This document shows, piece after piece, positions 1 to 12,975 of a stretch of DNA of 64,000 bases. A program made the position numbers and the translations under genes. The notes beneath the pieces were generated by a model that did no database searches, was not told the origin of the DNA, and saw only the letters and a program-made list of their open reading frames with translations. Within the stretch, counting starts at the first letter, position 1; each line of letters opens with the position of its first letter. Source of the DNA: Trichostrongylus colubriformis (Eukaryota; Nematoda; Chromadorea; Rhabditida; Trichostrongylidae); assembly GCA_963978905.1 (NCBI GenBank), contig OZ022257.1, positions 8,950,509 through 9,014,508 on the forward strand. Direction: 5' to 3'.

Positions 1-3000
1 TTATACACCATGTAACGGTAAGTGGAAAATTGCAATATCTATCTCACTTGCATTGCCTGCTCAATGATACGTTACCATTGCATAAAACCAGCTCTCTACT
101 TGAGCAATCACGACATTTTTTCTCAAAATATCTTTCTTGTGTACCATAATATGAAGAAAACTTCGTCTGAAGCGGGCAGGTCTGGCAGAGCAGAAGAAAA
201 ACTTCTTTCAAAACACTTCTCTTTGATTTTCCTCCCTGTAATTTTTATAATATAGTGCATTTGTTAATTATTATTATTTACCACTATAAAAAAATTCTTT
301 CAGTCAAAGCACCCCTTTCAACTAAACGCCTTTCCATAGTTTTCTCAATTGCTTTTATTTTCACTGTAGACAGCTTTATTGATTTACATTAATATACAGG
401 TAAATCTGCTATCGGAGGTATCTGCGACATCAATTCAGATTGCGAACACAAGGTGAGTCATTCCTGCCTAACTTGTTTTACTTTTTGGTTTCCCCTTCTT
501 CACATTGCATTCACATGTCGTGTACGATACGTTGGGCGAATGTAAGCATCTAAATGAGGTCGATATTTTTGTCTACACTTTTACCATTATCGTGGCACTC
601 AGGAATCAGAGTAAGAATATTGAACACTTTCTGATGCCACCATATGAGCTTCTGTTTGCAATACACAGAATCTTAAAACCTCAGAGTGTCTCACGACTCT
701 CTTTACTTCGGTTCCAAACGTCAGGATGAGAGAATTTAACTTCGTTCCTTGTTCTTCGACTAGTGCAAAAGTGGGTACGACCCCCTCCACGGGACTAAAT
801 ACCGCACACTCCCATTTTTCGATCTTTTCAGTACTGATAACTGTTGCCGGGTTGTATAGCTACAATGTGGTTTGTTGCTACATATGTGTTTTACTCAAAG
901 CAAAAAAAAATTAATTATACATCTCCTTACACGGGTTTGCTATCATCTGCTTATTCAGTGTTTAGATCTCAGTGGTTATCACTGACCTCTGCAGGTACGA
1001 CCCCTACCCTTGTACGGTCATATACGACTGTACCTAAACTGTGGTATTTCGTATCGAATACCGAATTCAAGCTCGGGCGAAACGGCCAGGTTTCCATACT
1101 GGGTTTGAGTTACTCTCCTACCACTGCGAGCACTGGATCATAGAAGCAGCTGGGAGTGCTGATCCATGAATGACAAATTAGCATTATTTGCTGGATATTG
1201 ATAATTTCAGGGATCGATCTGTCTGCGTAATCGCTGCCGATGTCACCCCCACTACATTGAAGCAAACGACGAAAAGGGAAGAAACGTAAGATGTGTACCA
1301 CGTGAGTTTTGCTCTATCTTAAGAGCAGATTTTGAAGTACACACACAGTAAAATTGTACTATTTTATGGCCGTCAAGTATTCTAAGCAAACCTTTCAGTT
1401 CCTGCCAAAGTTGGCGCTCCATGCACGAATAAGTGCCGAGAGCCATTGTTCTGTCGAAATGGAGAATGTCAATGTGTTCAGCGGGGAACTACAAGAATAA
1501 GCAACGGAGAATGTATTACAAGTATGTGTTCACAAGATGTTAGCCTTCATATGACTCCAAGACCATGTTACACCTGGGAACATTCTGCCGAGTACTCCGA
1601 TGTGCGTCATGACACTCGCATTGGTTCAAGTCTCGCGAGAGACCGTGGAGGCGTCCCTTAAGGCAGCGTGAGGGAAGAGGAGAAAGTGAGAACTAGGAAT
1701 GCGTGTTCTTCGAACACAAACCCTCCACTTCAGGAGAGAAGATGTGTATCGAAATTCGCATTGAAAAAGCGAGGCTTAGGGTCCTATCACGATCCCGCAG
1801 CACGGCGCGTCGTACTGCCGCATCAGCCGAGCGAGTTGCTGGCGAGAGAGGAACGTTAAGTGCTGGCTGCTTTAGCCCCCGTTAGTGACGCAGAGGTGCA
1901 CAAGAGAGAAGGGGAATCTTTGGTTCCTATTACTCGGGTTTGTCGCCGTTTAACTCCGTTCTATCATTACTGCTACATTGCTGGACATCCCTGCTTTTTA
2001 TATTCCACAATCTGCCGAATTTACCTTCCAGTGTCTTCAACACCCTCCCAGTACACAGCGTGGGCTCCACATAGATACATAGGGCGGTATCAGATCTCAA
2101 ACCAATTGCTGCGCTTACCAATTTGCCTCATTTCTTGTATGAGTCCATGCCAGAAACGGCTGGTATCTCCATGACATTGTTCGCGCCATTCGAACACCAA
2201 GGTCCTTCTTGGCGTCCTGAGACGGAAGACCGATATTACTTCGACTGAAAGGATGAGCATCGATGGCGAATCTGTCGTCTACCGTTCTCCTTTTCCGCCG
2301 AAGTGTACGGTCATGACAAGCCACTACCGTGGATTTTCGCTTCAGATACTTGAAGGAGATTTCATGACCAGGCAATTCTTTTCCCTCTTCGGTTTTTTCT
2401 CATTCACTTGCTTCACTGGATGATGGCTACAGCCTCGGTGGCTAGGCGCAATCATTTAGTTTTAGTCAACCTTTCGAAAAGCTGTTTCTCCGTCTTTCAC
2501 CCTTCTCGAGGTCGGGTAACGACTGGTTGTCATAATAAATAAATGAAAAGCACTTTCCTGATGCTTGAAATTATTCTTGCTCGATGTATAAAGCAACGAC
2601 ATGAAAGGTGTTGACTGGATCCGAATGCAACCAGTCATGCCGTCCAAGAACCTACAGCCATAAACCAAATTGAGCATCCGTGTGTACCACAACCTTTCGA
2701 ACAGGGATGTTAGAGATAGGTGCAATGCTGCTTTAACAAATCATCTGCTAAGTATTCAATCTGAGTAGTGCTGTGTAATTTCAGGTTCACGCGTTGGTGA
2801 TCGTTGTTCACGACATTACGATTGCACGTCTCCTTTTTCTGCATGTCTCAATTCACAGTGTGTCTGCATTTCTGGAACAATTCAACAGGTTTCACCTTTC
2901 TATGAATTCCTGCACGATGTCAAAGACGACATTGAGTTGGGTCAGCACTTGTATTAAGTCACTGCGCCACGCAAGCGCCATGTTTGTTCCGTTTTGAAGC

Positions 3001-6000
3001 GGCCACGCGCTAACGGCCACTTCGATGCCATTGCTTCCGTGCGTGATCCGATCCAGTTGGTGTCATGACGCACACCGCTTCGCGGCGCACGATTCCCAAG
3101 TTTTTGAAGTCAAAACTTCGCGTGCTGGAAAGGAAAAGCTTAAGTACAGTGTGCTACTAGATCCGGGCATCCGAACTTATGTCACAGCTGAACAAAGAAT
3201 GGTATCACAGCTATTACTTTTTTCCGATATCACTAGTCTCACGTTATTGCCTATCAGCTTTGCTGGCATACGTCACACTGTGATATACAAAACGGGCTCA
3301 TTTCGAATAGCTATCAGCATATTTTATCGGTCAACCGTATTTTTCATCACTAAATTGTTACGTTATGTTATGTGATGCGCGCAGGTGCGCCAGCAAAGCT
3401 GGTCGAACTAAATAGGTCAGATAATAAGGACTGAATAATAATTCAACCAACTGGATTGTGAAGAAAATAGAATTCAAAACGAATAATAGAAATCTCAGAG
3501 ATAGCCAAAAGCAGTTGAGTATAGCTGGAATAGTTAGAATATACTTCGAAGATCCCTCTCCTCTGAGGTTGAATTGAGTGCATCAGAGCTCTCATTAACA
3601 CGGCACAAAATTCCTTCTCGTACGAACATGTTTGCAGCAAATCCCTCCATATTAGTAGTTATCAGTTTCGATCACACACCATTGATGTTCTCTTACTAGG
3701 CCATAACTTTCAAAAAGTAGGGTTTCTGCGATTGCTATAAGTGAGTTGTCAATTTCCGGGTTTGTATACATGTAATAGAATTAGTGCATTTATGCGTAAT
3801 CACTTGAACGGCATTGTACCTTGGGTAAATAACCCTATACCTTAAAATGGTAAGTTCACCAACTGCACCTGGATGATCGTAGAATGTATCTCGAAGGTGA
3901 AATTTCATATCTGTATAAAAGTAAGGATATTGATTGTTACATGTCGTCGTGTATGCCGTCGTGCGGGATGTTGATGTAATCATTGTGGATTCATAGATTT
4001 TCGCAATCTATGGTTGCCCATAATGGCCGCGTCATACTCTGCGCATCGACGCCGGCGTCAATTGACGCGAGCATCGGCGTCGGTGCGCAAAGTACGACCG
4101 CAACTTTGCACTCTATGGATCCAGTCCTTCGAGTAAATGCATGGGTATTCAAAACAAATTAAATTCAATTATTTATTAAATCTTTTTCTCATTTACAGGG
4201 ATCCCGCTGTGTCGCCGCTGCAAATTGTCCTCTTGGAGGATTGCCAGGACAACGTTGTGTAATCAAAACGGAACCAGCGCTTGTTGGTGCTAGCAAATAA
4301 TGGATACTGCCAATTCAATTTTTCCATATTAATGGTTGCACGGAATTTAGGCCTTCAACCTGCCTACAGATCAAGATGACTGTCCTCCTGGTCAGTACTG
4401 TGTGGCTGCTGCTGATTCAATTATTGGACATTGCTGCCCGGTAGTTTGTCCATTGGCTAGCCATGTTGATACACAATTTTCGTGTGATCCAAATTCGACT
4501 CAACCGCTGAGATGTCCGAGCGACACCCATTTTTGTCATTTGCTGTCAGGTATACAGACGCTAAATCATTATTTATAATTCATAATTACTTCACTTTGTG
4601 GGCTTACTTCTCATGGGGCACACTAGATGTGAGTTACGCTACGAGAGATGACGAGACAACAACCCACGGGCTGATCGGTAATCTCATGTAGTGACCGGAC
4701 TAGAATGGTCACCTTCGGTCCGTGGGATTCCCTTGGGCCTCCGTGCCCTTATGCTTGTCCACCCCACTTGATCTCGGAAAGATAACGTACGTCGAAGGTA
4801 GTAAAGTGGTTACTTCCTGTGCGGCAGTGCCGAAAGGGGCAGTGGGGCACTGGCGTTGAAGAGAAAGAACGAAGCGGACGCACGCGTTGAACACACGACG
4901 GAGACCAACTAGCGGGAATGAAGAAACTCAGAAGGAGACGAGGTTCGCGAAGCGTCGATGTACTGTTGCACTGTAGTCGTGTCTAGACCAGCGCAGCACG
5001 CGATCCCTTGCTGCTGAAGCCTTGCGGAAGTCAAGCCGTTTACTACTAATTTGTAGGAACTGTAGATGTATAGACTGGCTGCAATACCATAAAGCGAAAA
5101 GGGGAATATCGACAGCCACTGATGAAGCATAATCAATTGATGAAAGCTGTTTTATTGAGGAATTTTCATAGTGTTGGAGTATGTAGAGCGTTCTATTATT
5201 TCGCACAAAACTACTACCGCGTAGGCTAAAAATCTCAGAAAATAATTTGAGAAGAGTTATTCTATCCTGTTCCGGTTATGGCTAACTTTCCAACGTTTTA
5301 CTGATTCATACGAAAATGCCCGGAGGTAGAAATCCCCTTGATCTATTTTGTAGCAGAAATCTCTTTCATTTGTGAATTACTTCTTCAGAAAAAGTATGTA
5401 GTATTAAACTTCCGAATCAATAGTATTTCAGATGGACTTGTTTCGCAAGCAGTGTGCTGTCGGCGACCATGTAATGCACTTGCTCCTAATGCACTTTACG
5501 CCCACAATCAGGTGCAGATTCTGTTCTATTCATAACAGTGATGATATTTTCTTTACATATATAAACCATATATTTCTTTAGTGCATTCCACGTGGGCAGC
5601 TGAATTCCGCGTGCACCACAAATGCACAGTGTGGAGGAGGTGAAGGTATGGAGTGCATCAAGGTAAGCTTATGAAATTGGCTTACGATTTTCTATTTTAA
5701 AATCGTGTGAATTTTAAAAATTTCAAATTTGAAGTGAATTCCAAAAACTGCATATACAGTCTACTTCGGAGCACTTGATAGGGCGCGGCCTACAGACTTG
5801 GGTGAGTGGCGAGAGTGAGAGGGATTGATACACTCCCATCTGAGTTCGTGGACCACGCCTTTTTAGGCGCTCCGAAATGGACTGTATATCTGCACAAGGA
5901 AAAGGCGAGATGGATGGAAGCAATAACATCTCTCATTTTTTTACAAAAATAGAGCTTCTGAGTTGTAAATTTTACAGATCTCATGAAAAGTTGTTTCAAA

Positions 6001-7534
6001 TTTGCTATTCGTAAACCCCATATTTTTAAAAAAAGATTGAGATTTTATTATTTCTCTGTATCCCGATTTTTCGTTATTCATCGACTCTAACGATGTCCCT
6101 CTCTTGAGGGCACCATACTTGGAACTACAGTCCATTTCCCGACGGCTAGCAGGGCGAAACCTACGGACTTGTATCGATCTCTCTCACCCCGCCACGCACT
6201 CTGACCCAACTCTGTAGGCCACGCCCTGCCAGCCTTCGGGAACTGGACTGAGGTATATGGCGCCAGTCTACTTTTGCAAATATTCGGGCAGCCCTTCGGA
6301 GAAGGAAATGCTTCAGAATTAGCTTGATTAGAGTTCACTTTTCACAATTTCGTACAACTTTCATATTTAAACTCATGATGGAATGAAATAGGCAAATTTT
6401 TTAACAAAAAAAGTTGCGTGAGCCGCTCAAACCTACCGAAATGACCTATCTACAAAGGATCTCTGAATACCCCCAGAATCAAATTCAGAATTGCCAGTAG
6501 GTGGTCATTAGCAAGAACTGTTGGAATAAACCCGAAAAGCTGCAGCCACAGCTCGACACATTGTTGCTGCTCGCAACAGGGGATGACATTTATCTTTGAT
6601 ATGACAACTTGAGATTTTGGGGCATAGTTGACATGCCAGTTGCACCCAACATACAAACCGCTCAAGAAACATGCAAAAGTTCTTGTGCCGTCTTGGGCAT
6701 GACAGGCATACTGCACATATATGTGTTGATCATGCTTGTTATTGATTGCAACCTGTTTTGAAAAATTTGAAAGGTGCATAAATTTGTGCTAATTTGATAA
6801 CATCGGTTACCACCCAAAAAACAGTGGTCGCACTTCGAGTCAAAAATTATGGACTGTTTTTTTAAGACGATGTCACTGTAATAATGACTCTTTCAAGGGT
6901 CAATGCCAATGTCTATCTGGATTCCATCCGTCTGTTGATTCCTTAACACATCCTGTAAAAAACCCGTCGCAGTCGTGTTCTCGTGATTGCGAATCTGAAG
7001 GACTTAGCAAGGATACAAGTTGCATGAAGGTTTGATCGTCACAAGTTTATTAGCATCCATATAATGTCTCTATCTTTTCTTACACTTTTTTTTTATTAAC
7101 TTCTTACAGTCTGGTGGTCTCGGCAGTCTCTGTTTTATCCAGCGACAATGTCCTCAAAATTCCGGATGCTACAGAGGCCGGTGCATGTGTCGTTGCGGCT
7201 TTGAGCAAAAAGGCGAGAAATGTCTTGCCCTGCCACCACCACCTACAACGACCCCTCAATCCAACAGTTAGTTTTGTCTATTTACACTTTTAACCCCAAC
7301 TGTAAATTCGAAGGGAAAATTTAATGAAACCTAATAGGGTATCATTTCCGTTTTATAGGACCTCTAATTATCAGCGGAATTTTCTAAAGCGCTTTTCAAT
7401 TTACTCATATTGCAGTTGCAATTATACCTGGTGTTGCCGTTCCGAGGAGTAATGATCTGTTCAAGTTATTCGGCCAGATATTCGGAGGAGGCAACGGTGC
7501 AAGCAACGCAATTGGATCATTCATCAATGGATGA
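1..7534 (+). CDS. EB-module/lustrin-type cysteine-rich secreted protein gene, 3' part (12 exons)
   Basis: Exons read from splice sites and codon phase: 1-17 (partial), 400-452, 1211-1301, 1399-1521, 2785-2888, 4199-4258, 4351-4549, 5432-5511, 5582-5662, 6898-7029, 7110-7266, 7416-7534 (TGA). Every junction keeps phase, giving about 400 codons; the 5' end lies outside the window. The product is a chain of EB-like modules, for example GDRCSRHYDC followed by ACLNSQCVC, and GQCQC following a C-x4-C block. In the middle (exons 4199-4549) is a lustrin/CC-type block with DDCPPGQYC and HCCPVVC. Exon 7110-7266 ends in a Pro/Thr linker, and the C-terminus is Gly/Asn-rich (GGGNGASNAIG). In nematodes such proteins are usually secreted or cuticle-associated; the exact role is unknown. 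Most introns are 0.1-1.4 kb and several hold MITEs. The donor after 4258 (gtaatc) is weak, so that border is the least certain. Confidence 0.85.
1650..2010 (+). repeat. Dispersed repeat, copy 1 (partner at 22130-22510)
   Basis: The stretch shares long diverged blocks in the same order and orientation with 22130-22510: CCCTCCACTT, CGCATTGAAAAA, a GC-rich CCGCAGCACGGC-like core, GACGCAGAGG and TTCCTACT-CTCGG. It sits inside an intron of the EB/lustrin gene and its partner lies inside the MFSD8-like gene. No coding potential is recognised. The family is unknown. Confidence 0.6.
5755..5893. mobile_element. Short MITE with ACAGTC termini, copy 1
   Basis: The element is about 140 bp and begins TACAGTC and ends GACTGTA, with complementary inner blocks around GGCCTACAGACTTG and GGACCACGCC. 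Two better preserved relatives lie at 6124-6255 and 48312-48440. A TA flank and CAGT-type termini are typical of Tc1/mariner-derived MITEs, but no autonomous partner is seen here. It lies in the intron between exons 5582-5662 and 6898-7029 of the EB/lustrin gene. Confidence 0.6.
6124..6255. mobile_element. Short MITE with ACAGTCCA termini, copy 2
   Basis: This relative of the 48312-48440 element runs from TACAGTCCATTTCC to GGGAACTGGACTG. The shared interior includes GGCTAGCAGGGCGA, GACTTGTATCGATCTCTCTC and GGCCACGCCC. It sits in the same intron as copy 1, about 230 bp downstream. Confidence 0.65.
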
Positions 7535-9070
7535 TCCCAACTTTGGAAGAATTTAATTATCGTTTTTATTCACGAGTGCCATGAATATTTCTTTCATCCT
7601 TACTGAAAGACTCAAACGAAATCGCAATCATGGTTCGAGAAGATTGCCAAATTTCTGCCGAACTTAGCCCATTGTAGCCGTTTCCCTGCATAGAAGGAGC
7701 CCATCGTAACTGTTTGAGCTCAGTAGAGCTCAGTTAAAGCTGATGTGTACAACAGTAGAGAAAGAACCAAAATGAACGGTCAAAAAATCGAGAACTGAAA
7801 TCCCTCTCAGTATGAAGGGTAAGCCATCTCGCCCTCTGCGTTTACCGAAGAGGGAAATGAAGTATTCCCTGAAAGTGCAGCAAGGAGGACAGCTGAACCA
7901 GCATGTTGCTCCACTCTCTACAGTTATTCCGCCGTAGAGAAGATCGGTATCGAATTGCGTCCAAACGAGAATACGATACGCTGAGGCCGCTTTCATACTC
8001 TACGGTGCGGCGAGAGCGTGGCTGCATGTCTCTGAATCTCCACTTATGCCACCCTACTCGCTGACTGCGTCATCTGTGCACCTGCCCCGTGCCACTCTGG
8101 CTTGCTGCCTTGAACGCAGCCACGCGCCCTGCAGATGCAGAGTATGAAGGCGACCTAATCAGGAGAGCCATTAAACATATAGTATCTTCTCTGCACCACA
8201 AATCCCACAACCACAAATCTCACATGAGAGTAAGGTTAGAAATTTGTGGTTTTACACCACAAATCACTAAACCTTACTCTTTGGTCTTTATCTTTGACAT
8301 AAGTAGGCCATTTACGTGACGAAGAACTCAAAATCAGTATCAAATCAATTGCCTCGTAAAACAAACCCATTCTTGGGTGATCTGACCCGAAGCCAATCAT
8401 AGGAACACTTGCTGTTCTCCCGCTCGCGCTGGCTGGAACTTCTTCTGAATTCCCTTCGTACCTCATTATGTACAAGTCCATAATAAGGTGCGAAGGAATA
8501 ATGGGGGATTTTGAGCAACGCTTGCTGATTGTGAAATTCGGAAGGAAGCATCCGTAGAAGGCTTTGCATGCAGCGGAACCATTTTTCTCCGGAACGCGAT
8601 CCAGAGAATAGTGACGTTGGAGACTTGGGCGATTTCGAGACACCAAGGAGCTGTCGGACCGAACTTAGTGTAGAGTATGCTCAAATGATCACGGTGGCGA
8701 GCAGTCTTTGCACTTTGGCTTTATGAAGTCAATTCACTTTCGCTGTAGCTCTAAATGCGACAAAGCGGGCTAAAATACAGGGCTGCTGGACAGTGTAGAA
8801 CACCATGTATCTCAATGTAAATACTAAGATGGAGATCACATAACAAGTGAATTTAACTGCAGCATAGGGAATAATTGTACAGCCACTATATTACATAAGC
8901 TCCTTTTGTGCTGCTTCTCAGCTGGAATTCGATCCTTTTGTTTCGATGAAGGCCTTTAGACCTTCGAAATCGGAAGCTTCAGTGGGCTGTTTGTAGTAAA
9001 TTTTGTATCGTTAATGAACTCAGAAGAGTATCAAAAGGCTCTGCCATTCTGCTGCTCTGGCCTACTGAGC
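7193..9070 (+). repeat. Segmental duplication, copy 1 (3' end of EB/lustrin gene plus flank)
   Basis: The sequence from TTGCGGCTTTGAGCA through the last exon and about 1.5 kb of downstream DNA is repeated in the same orientation at 14698-16835 with scattered substitutions and a few indels. Beyond the stop codon at 7534 no gene is recognised. The flank contains the foldback element at 7993-8150 and fragments such as TCCGTAGAAGGCTTTGC and CCTTTAGACCTTCGAAATCGGA that are also shared. Confidence 0.85.
7993..8150. mobile_element. Foldback element with TTCATACTCT termini, copy 1
   Basis: Left end TTTCATACTCTACGGTGC and right end GCAGATGCAGAGTATGAAGG are inverted repeats around a GC-rich core with CACCTGCCCCGTGCCACTCTG. 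Relatives lie at 15584-15744, 19366-19602 and 63855 to the window end. The small size and absence of an ORF fit a non-autonomous DNA element; the superfamily is unknown. Confidence 0.6.
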
Positions 9071-11240
9071 TCAGATCGAAGTGCACCAGATCTTCAAAAA
9101 AATTGAGCACTGGTAGAAAATGGCTTTTAATAAATGTTACTAGCTCTCTGATAGTCAACTGCCAGTAATCGCAATGAAACAAGCTCGATGCCCTCATAAT
9201 CTCCCTAGTAAAAACCGCTGCCTTCAGCAGAAGATGCTGCTAAAAGCCCTCCGGTAATTGGCGGAAACCCCACTTAGGTTGACTTTCAACGTTAAAAGTT
9301 CTGTATCAACCATACATGCAGGAACAGAGCCTTTTATTTTATTTTCGATTTATGTCTTACTGAGAAAATTGTGTGCTGGCCTTGAAAACATATGCACTTC
9401 ACATAAAACAACCACGTTATCCAACTCGTTGTGTTAATACACTGCATATCACTTCGAGGAGCCAATGAATATCTTCCTGGGAGGCTGGTGGGCTGACGAG
9501 TTGCTGCGAGATCGAGGGGTCGGACAGGGTTGAATGGCAGAGCATTTGAAATAGAATGACAATTACACTCATGTTCATGGATTTTAGACATCAGTCAAAT
9601 GTGATGCGGTTAACCAAAACAGTTCAAACTTTTCTTGGATGAAGTAAGATCGTAGAACCCCGAGAAGAATCTTTTCAGTCAATAATCAGATGATGAGTAT
9701 TGCAGCAAACTGGGGGAAGCGATACTATAATGGAATATCATCATTGAAGAATAAAAATCCGGACCGTCTGTTCTGAATAGGATGGTATACCTGCGAGTCG
9801 CTGTGTTACGCTAACAGCAGATTTGCCTCCTGGTTATTATTATAGCGCGCGTCGCTCGCTGATTAGTGCGCACTTGCGCTTTGTGCGTGCGAGAGCATAA
9901 ACAGTTGTCTTTCTGGAAAATTTAGAAGATTCATTGGAGAATAAATTCCAATTTTCATTCTGTTTTGAATCGGATGGTATCCCTGCGAGTTGCTGTGTTA
10001 CGCATGTTAACGGCAGATTTGCCTTCTGATCATTATTATAGCGCGCGTCGCTCGCCGATGGATGCGCATGGCGCTTTATGCGTGCGAGAGCATAAACAGT
10101 TGTCTTTCTGGAAAATTTAGAAGATCAGCTTGGAGAGCTTGATGAGCTGATTTGACTAATTTGTAAGCATAAGGAGATCAAAAGGCAAAACAAGTCGAGC
10201 CACAGCAGGGAAACGAAAAAACGCGAATCCGCATTTTTTGCATTTGAAAAAACACACGGCGCGTATCGTACTTTTTACAATTTCGGTGAGTTTGATAGCT
10301 GTTGTCTGACACTGCCAGACAAGAATACTTCCACATTTCTGGAAATTAGGAAAGCCGAGACCTAAAGTAGCTCTGAGTCGTGCTCTGGAATATTAGCTGA
10401 GTATCTAAAACTACAAGCTCGTAGACATTCTGGAAAGTTAGAAAGGGGTGAATATAAAAGACCAAAGGAATCACGTGAAGATGGTGACATCTTTAGCCGG
10501 TGCATCTGGAAGGAGTCGGCCACAAAAATTTGAATTCTTCGGTTTCCCATACATTAAATGTGTTATTTGCTTACTTATGACGCATGCAAAGTAAAAGAGA
10601 AAAAAAAACAACAATCCGACGGAGATAGAGCTCCCCAAAAGTACGGCTCACGGGATGGGGTGTAAGAGGATTATTATGTTATAAGGACATTCTCCTCGTG
10701 AAACATAACAGGCCAATTTCAGGATCAAATTTTGCTACTGTACATCCAACGAACATATAGCGTTTGCTATACAAATAGTTTCCGTACTAGTGTAAATGTG
10801 TAGAAGAGGGAAGCAGAAAATTATACCTTCTTTCATTTGAATCATTTGAAAAAAAACCGATTATCTTTTTAAAGCTGGAACCATTTATGGGCGTGCGCCC
10901 AGAAATGATTCCAGCTTTAATAGCGATAACAAAATTCAGAATCAACAACATATGAATGTGAGACATATGAAATGGAGACAAAATCAGGTTTCCGTGATTA
11001 ACATCTCCAGTGGATGCAGCATGAAACACTCGGCGCTGGTCCACCCTCAGTGTTATTCAAACAGTAATGACCTGTACAGAGCCTCATAAGACGTCTCTGA
11101 ACGATGAGGCTCACCTTTTTTGAATAATCGACACCTGATGACGGATTCTTTGCCGTAAATCGTCGCACCGTCATAATCTCGTTGAAAGCAGATAAAATAA
11201 GGTAAAAATTGAAAGCATTGAATCCTTCTCGATGCAACGA
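9040..11240 (+). repeat. Long dispersed repeat, full copy (inverted relative at 52280-55440)
   Basis: About 2.2 kb recurs in reverse orientation at 52280-55440, where a mariner and other DNA interrupt it; parts recur directly at 57790-58500 (blocks from 9330 on) and 42590-42955 (blocks from 10320 on). Shared landmarks include ATCAGATGATGA, GGATGGTATCCCTG, GCGCGCGTCGCTCGCTGAT, GACGCATGCAAAGT and AACACTGAGGGTGGAC. No protein domain is recognised in any frame. Its right part (from 10910) is also one arm of the palindrome centred near 12460. Confidence 0.75.
9768..10130 (+). repeat. Tandem duplication of about 190 bp inside the long repeat
   Basis: Two direct units start near 9768 and 9958. Each runs from TCTGTT-TGAAT-GGATGGTAT through GCTGTGTTACGC, TATAGCGCGCGTCGCTCGC to AACAGTTGTCTTTCTGG and AAAATTTAGAAGAT. 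The relatives at 54460-55210 and 57790-58500 carry only one unit, so the duplication is specific to this copy. Confidence 0.8.
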
Positions 11241-11570
11241 GTTTAACGACGTATGAAATACCGAATTTTATTTAGTGGGTCATCAGTTTCTCGACGAAAG
11301 CTTACAAAACACATTTTTCTATCTTCAGGTAGGTTTCCGACTAGTTATACCTATATCACGTGTTCATTGGTTGTCATGTTTTCTACTGCATTATCTCAAA
11401 CTTGTTGGGCACCTTTCAGCGAGGGCTTTGCCCGAAATGTTCACAAATTTCGAAGCCTATATCGACGAAACCGCTCGATATTTTCGACTGCATTCACCAT
11501 GAACGAAATTGTGACGGTAAGACGGTTTACGGCGAATAATCCGTCGCGAGTTGTAGATTTTTTTTATCCC
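10910..11570 (+). repeat. Left arm of a 3.1-kb palindrome
   Basis: The arm matches 13355-14010 in reverse complement with only scattered differences; paired positions sum to about 24925 along the whole arm. It contains sequences resembling exon borders, such as CACCTTTCAG followed by GAGGGCTTTGCCCGAAATG, but the reading frame is broken relative to the right-arm version, so this arm looks like the decayed copy. The spacer 11571-13354 holds a predicted secreted-protein gene on the minus strand. Confidence 0.8.
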
Positions 11571-11762
11571 ACCAAGACCTCTTCTAAATGTTTTTCTAAC
11601 TTCAGAATAAAATGCTCTTTTTTCCAGTATGGACTGCAAGATTCTCTCAGTAGATGAACGCAGATTTATTGATCCCAAAGTAATTTGAAAAAGTTCTGCT
11701 AAACTGTTGCTGTTAAAAGGGAGCTAGTTCATGGCGCGTTGATCCATTTCTCCACTTTCGTT

Positions 11763-12975
11763 TCAATAAATGACGCGATTCCTTCTCCGAGTGGCATTTT
11801 GTCTTCTGAGTGTTGTTTTAAATCCATCACTGGGTTCATCCTCTTGGAGACTGACATCATCGCGCTCATCCTCCTGAAGACTGTGCGCCATATTAAATAC
11901 ATTCAGTGATTGCACAATAACTGGAAATAGATCTGCTGAAATGTAGCTGTCGATGTCGAAATTATGTGGACTGAGAACGATCTCTGAAAACGGTGCGACT
12001 TGTGGGCCGATAGCGATATGTCGTAAGTACGGTAATCGAAGGGGATGCCTTGCGCTTCTAAAGGAGAGATTATAAGCACATTTCACGATGATTTTCCTGC
12101 GATGTAGCGCTCCATAAAGACTCTGCAGCTGCTGAGAAGCACATAAGAGGAGAAACTACCGAAGAAAACTCTTTAAAACACTAAAAATGAAGCGATTTGA
12201 CCTCTAGCATCGACGAGATGCAGCTCAGAAGCAAGCTTCCGAGCAAGTTTTCACGTGGTGTTATGATCCGATAACCAACCTATTACTATGGGAATTTCTC
12301 CCATCCTATCTTATCGTATAGACATCATGCCTCTTATCCTCGTAGGTGCAATTACTGGGCCGTTGGCTAAATCGTGGATGTGTTTAGGTCATTTCGAGGC
12401 GGTGGTCGCCATCATTCACGAGATCTTTACGCTTTAGCATTGGTCCTCGCGCCATAGTGATGACACTCACATTCCAGTTATGGAAGAGGCTACCTACTTG
12501 GGGATGGAATCAAGATACTCGCATTATCGTGAACTGTGCCCTAGAGCGATGCTGCCTCAAATAAAACAGTTATGGACGGACTTCCAGCCACCAAGCGCCT
12601 CAACACTCTTCCCCTACTTATTCCACTGATGATCTTCAAGAGAAGGCCTTATTTTCGATGTGATCCCATCACCTGCAACATGGTTATCAGACAGTCTTGA
12701 AGTACGATCCAATTTAAATCGAGCGGCGCTGTGCGTGATGAGAAAACACGAGACTTTCTCAGATTAACCTTCCCATATTCGGACCCTGATCAAGCGCGTA
12801 AGGAAAAGCTCACGAGCTTATAGCCACAATGAGCTGTGAACGAGTCGGTCGTTCACGGAGGACCAAAAGTGAAATTCTCTAGATCAAGGGCGCTGTGACT
12901 TACCAGGTTAGCGTTGACCATTTCATTGTAGAATCCAATAATCAAAGCAAGACCGATGAAATAGTAAAGCCACAT
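11763..12975 (-). CDS. Small predicted secreted protein, two-exon model (paralogue of 49832-50680)
   Basis: Proposed exon 1 is 12975-12904: 24 codons starting MWLYYFIGLALIIGFYNE, a hydrophobic signal peptide, followed by a GTAAGT donor in phase 0. Proposed exon 2 is 12131-11763, from a TTCTCAG acceptor, open for 122 codons in phase 0 to TAA, with QLQSLYGALHRR near its start and GPQVAPFSEIVL in the middle; the acidic repeat LQEDE occurs twice near the end. The same two exons, phases and borders occur at 49832-50680, which supports the model. No known family is recognised. The second exon might be spliced again before the stop. The gene is the spacer of a palindrome. Confidence 0.55.

Noticed and set aside
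1860..2174. 104-codon frame in the EB/lustrin intron
   Set aside because: It overlaps the dispersed repeat shared with 22130-22510, where the frame is not kept.
4010..4110. Dense CG-rich self-complementary words (GACGCCGGCGTC and similar)
   Set aside because: It can form small hairpins but has no clear ends or second copy in the window, so it was not called an element.
8236..8646. 136-codon open frame on the minus strand
   Set aside because: It lies inside the segmental duplication and is not preserved in the second copy at 15.8-16.4 kb, where indels break it; composition and motifs show nothing protein-like.
11253..11657. 134-codon open frame on the plus strand
   Set aside because: It runs through the left palindrome arm across exon-like borders; the frame is not that of the better preserved right-arm copy.
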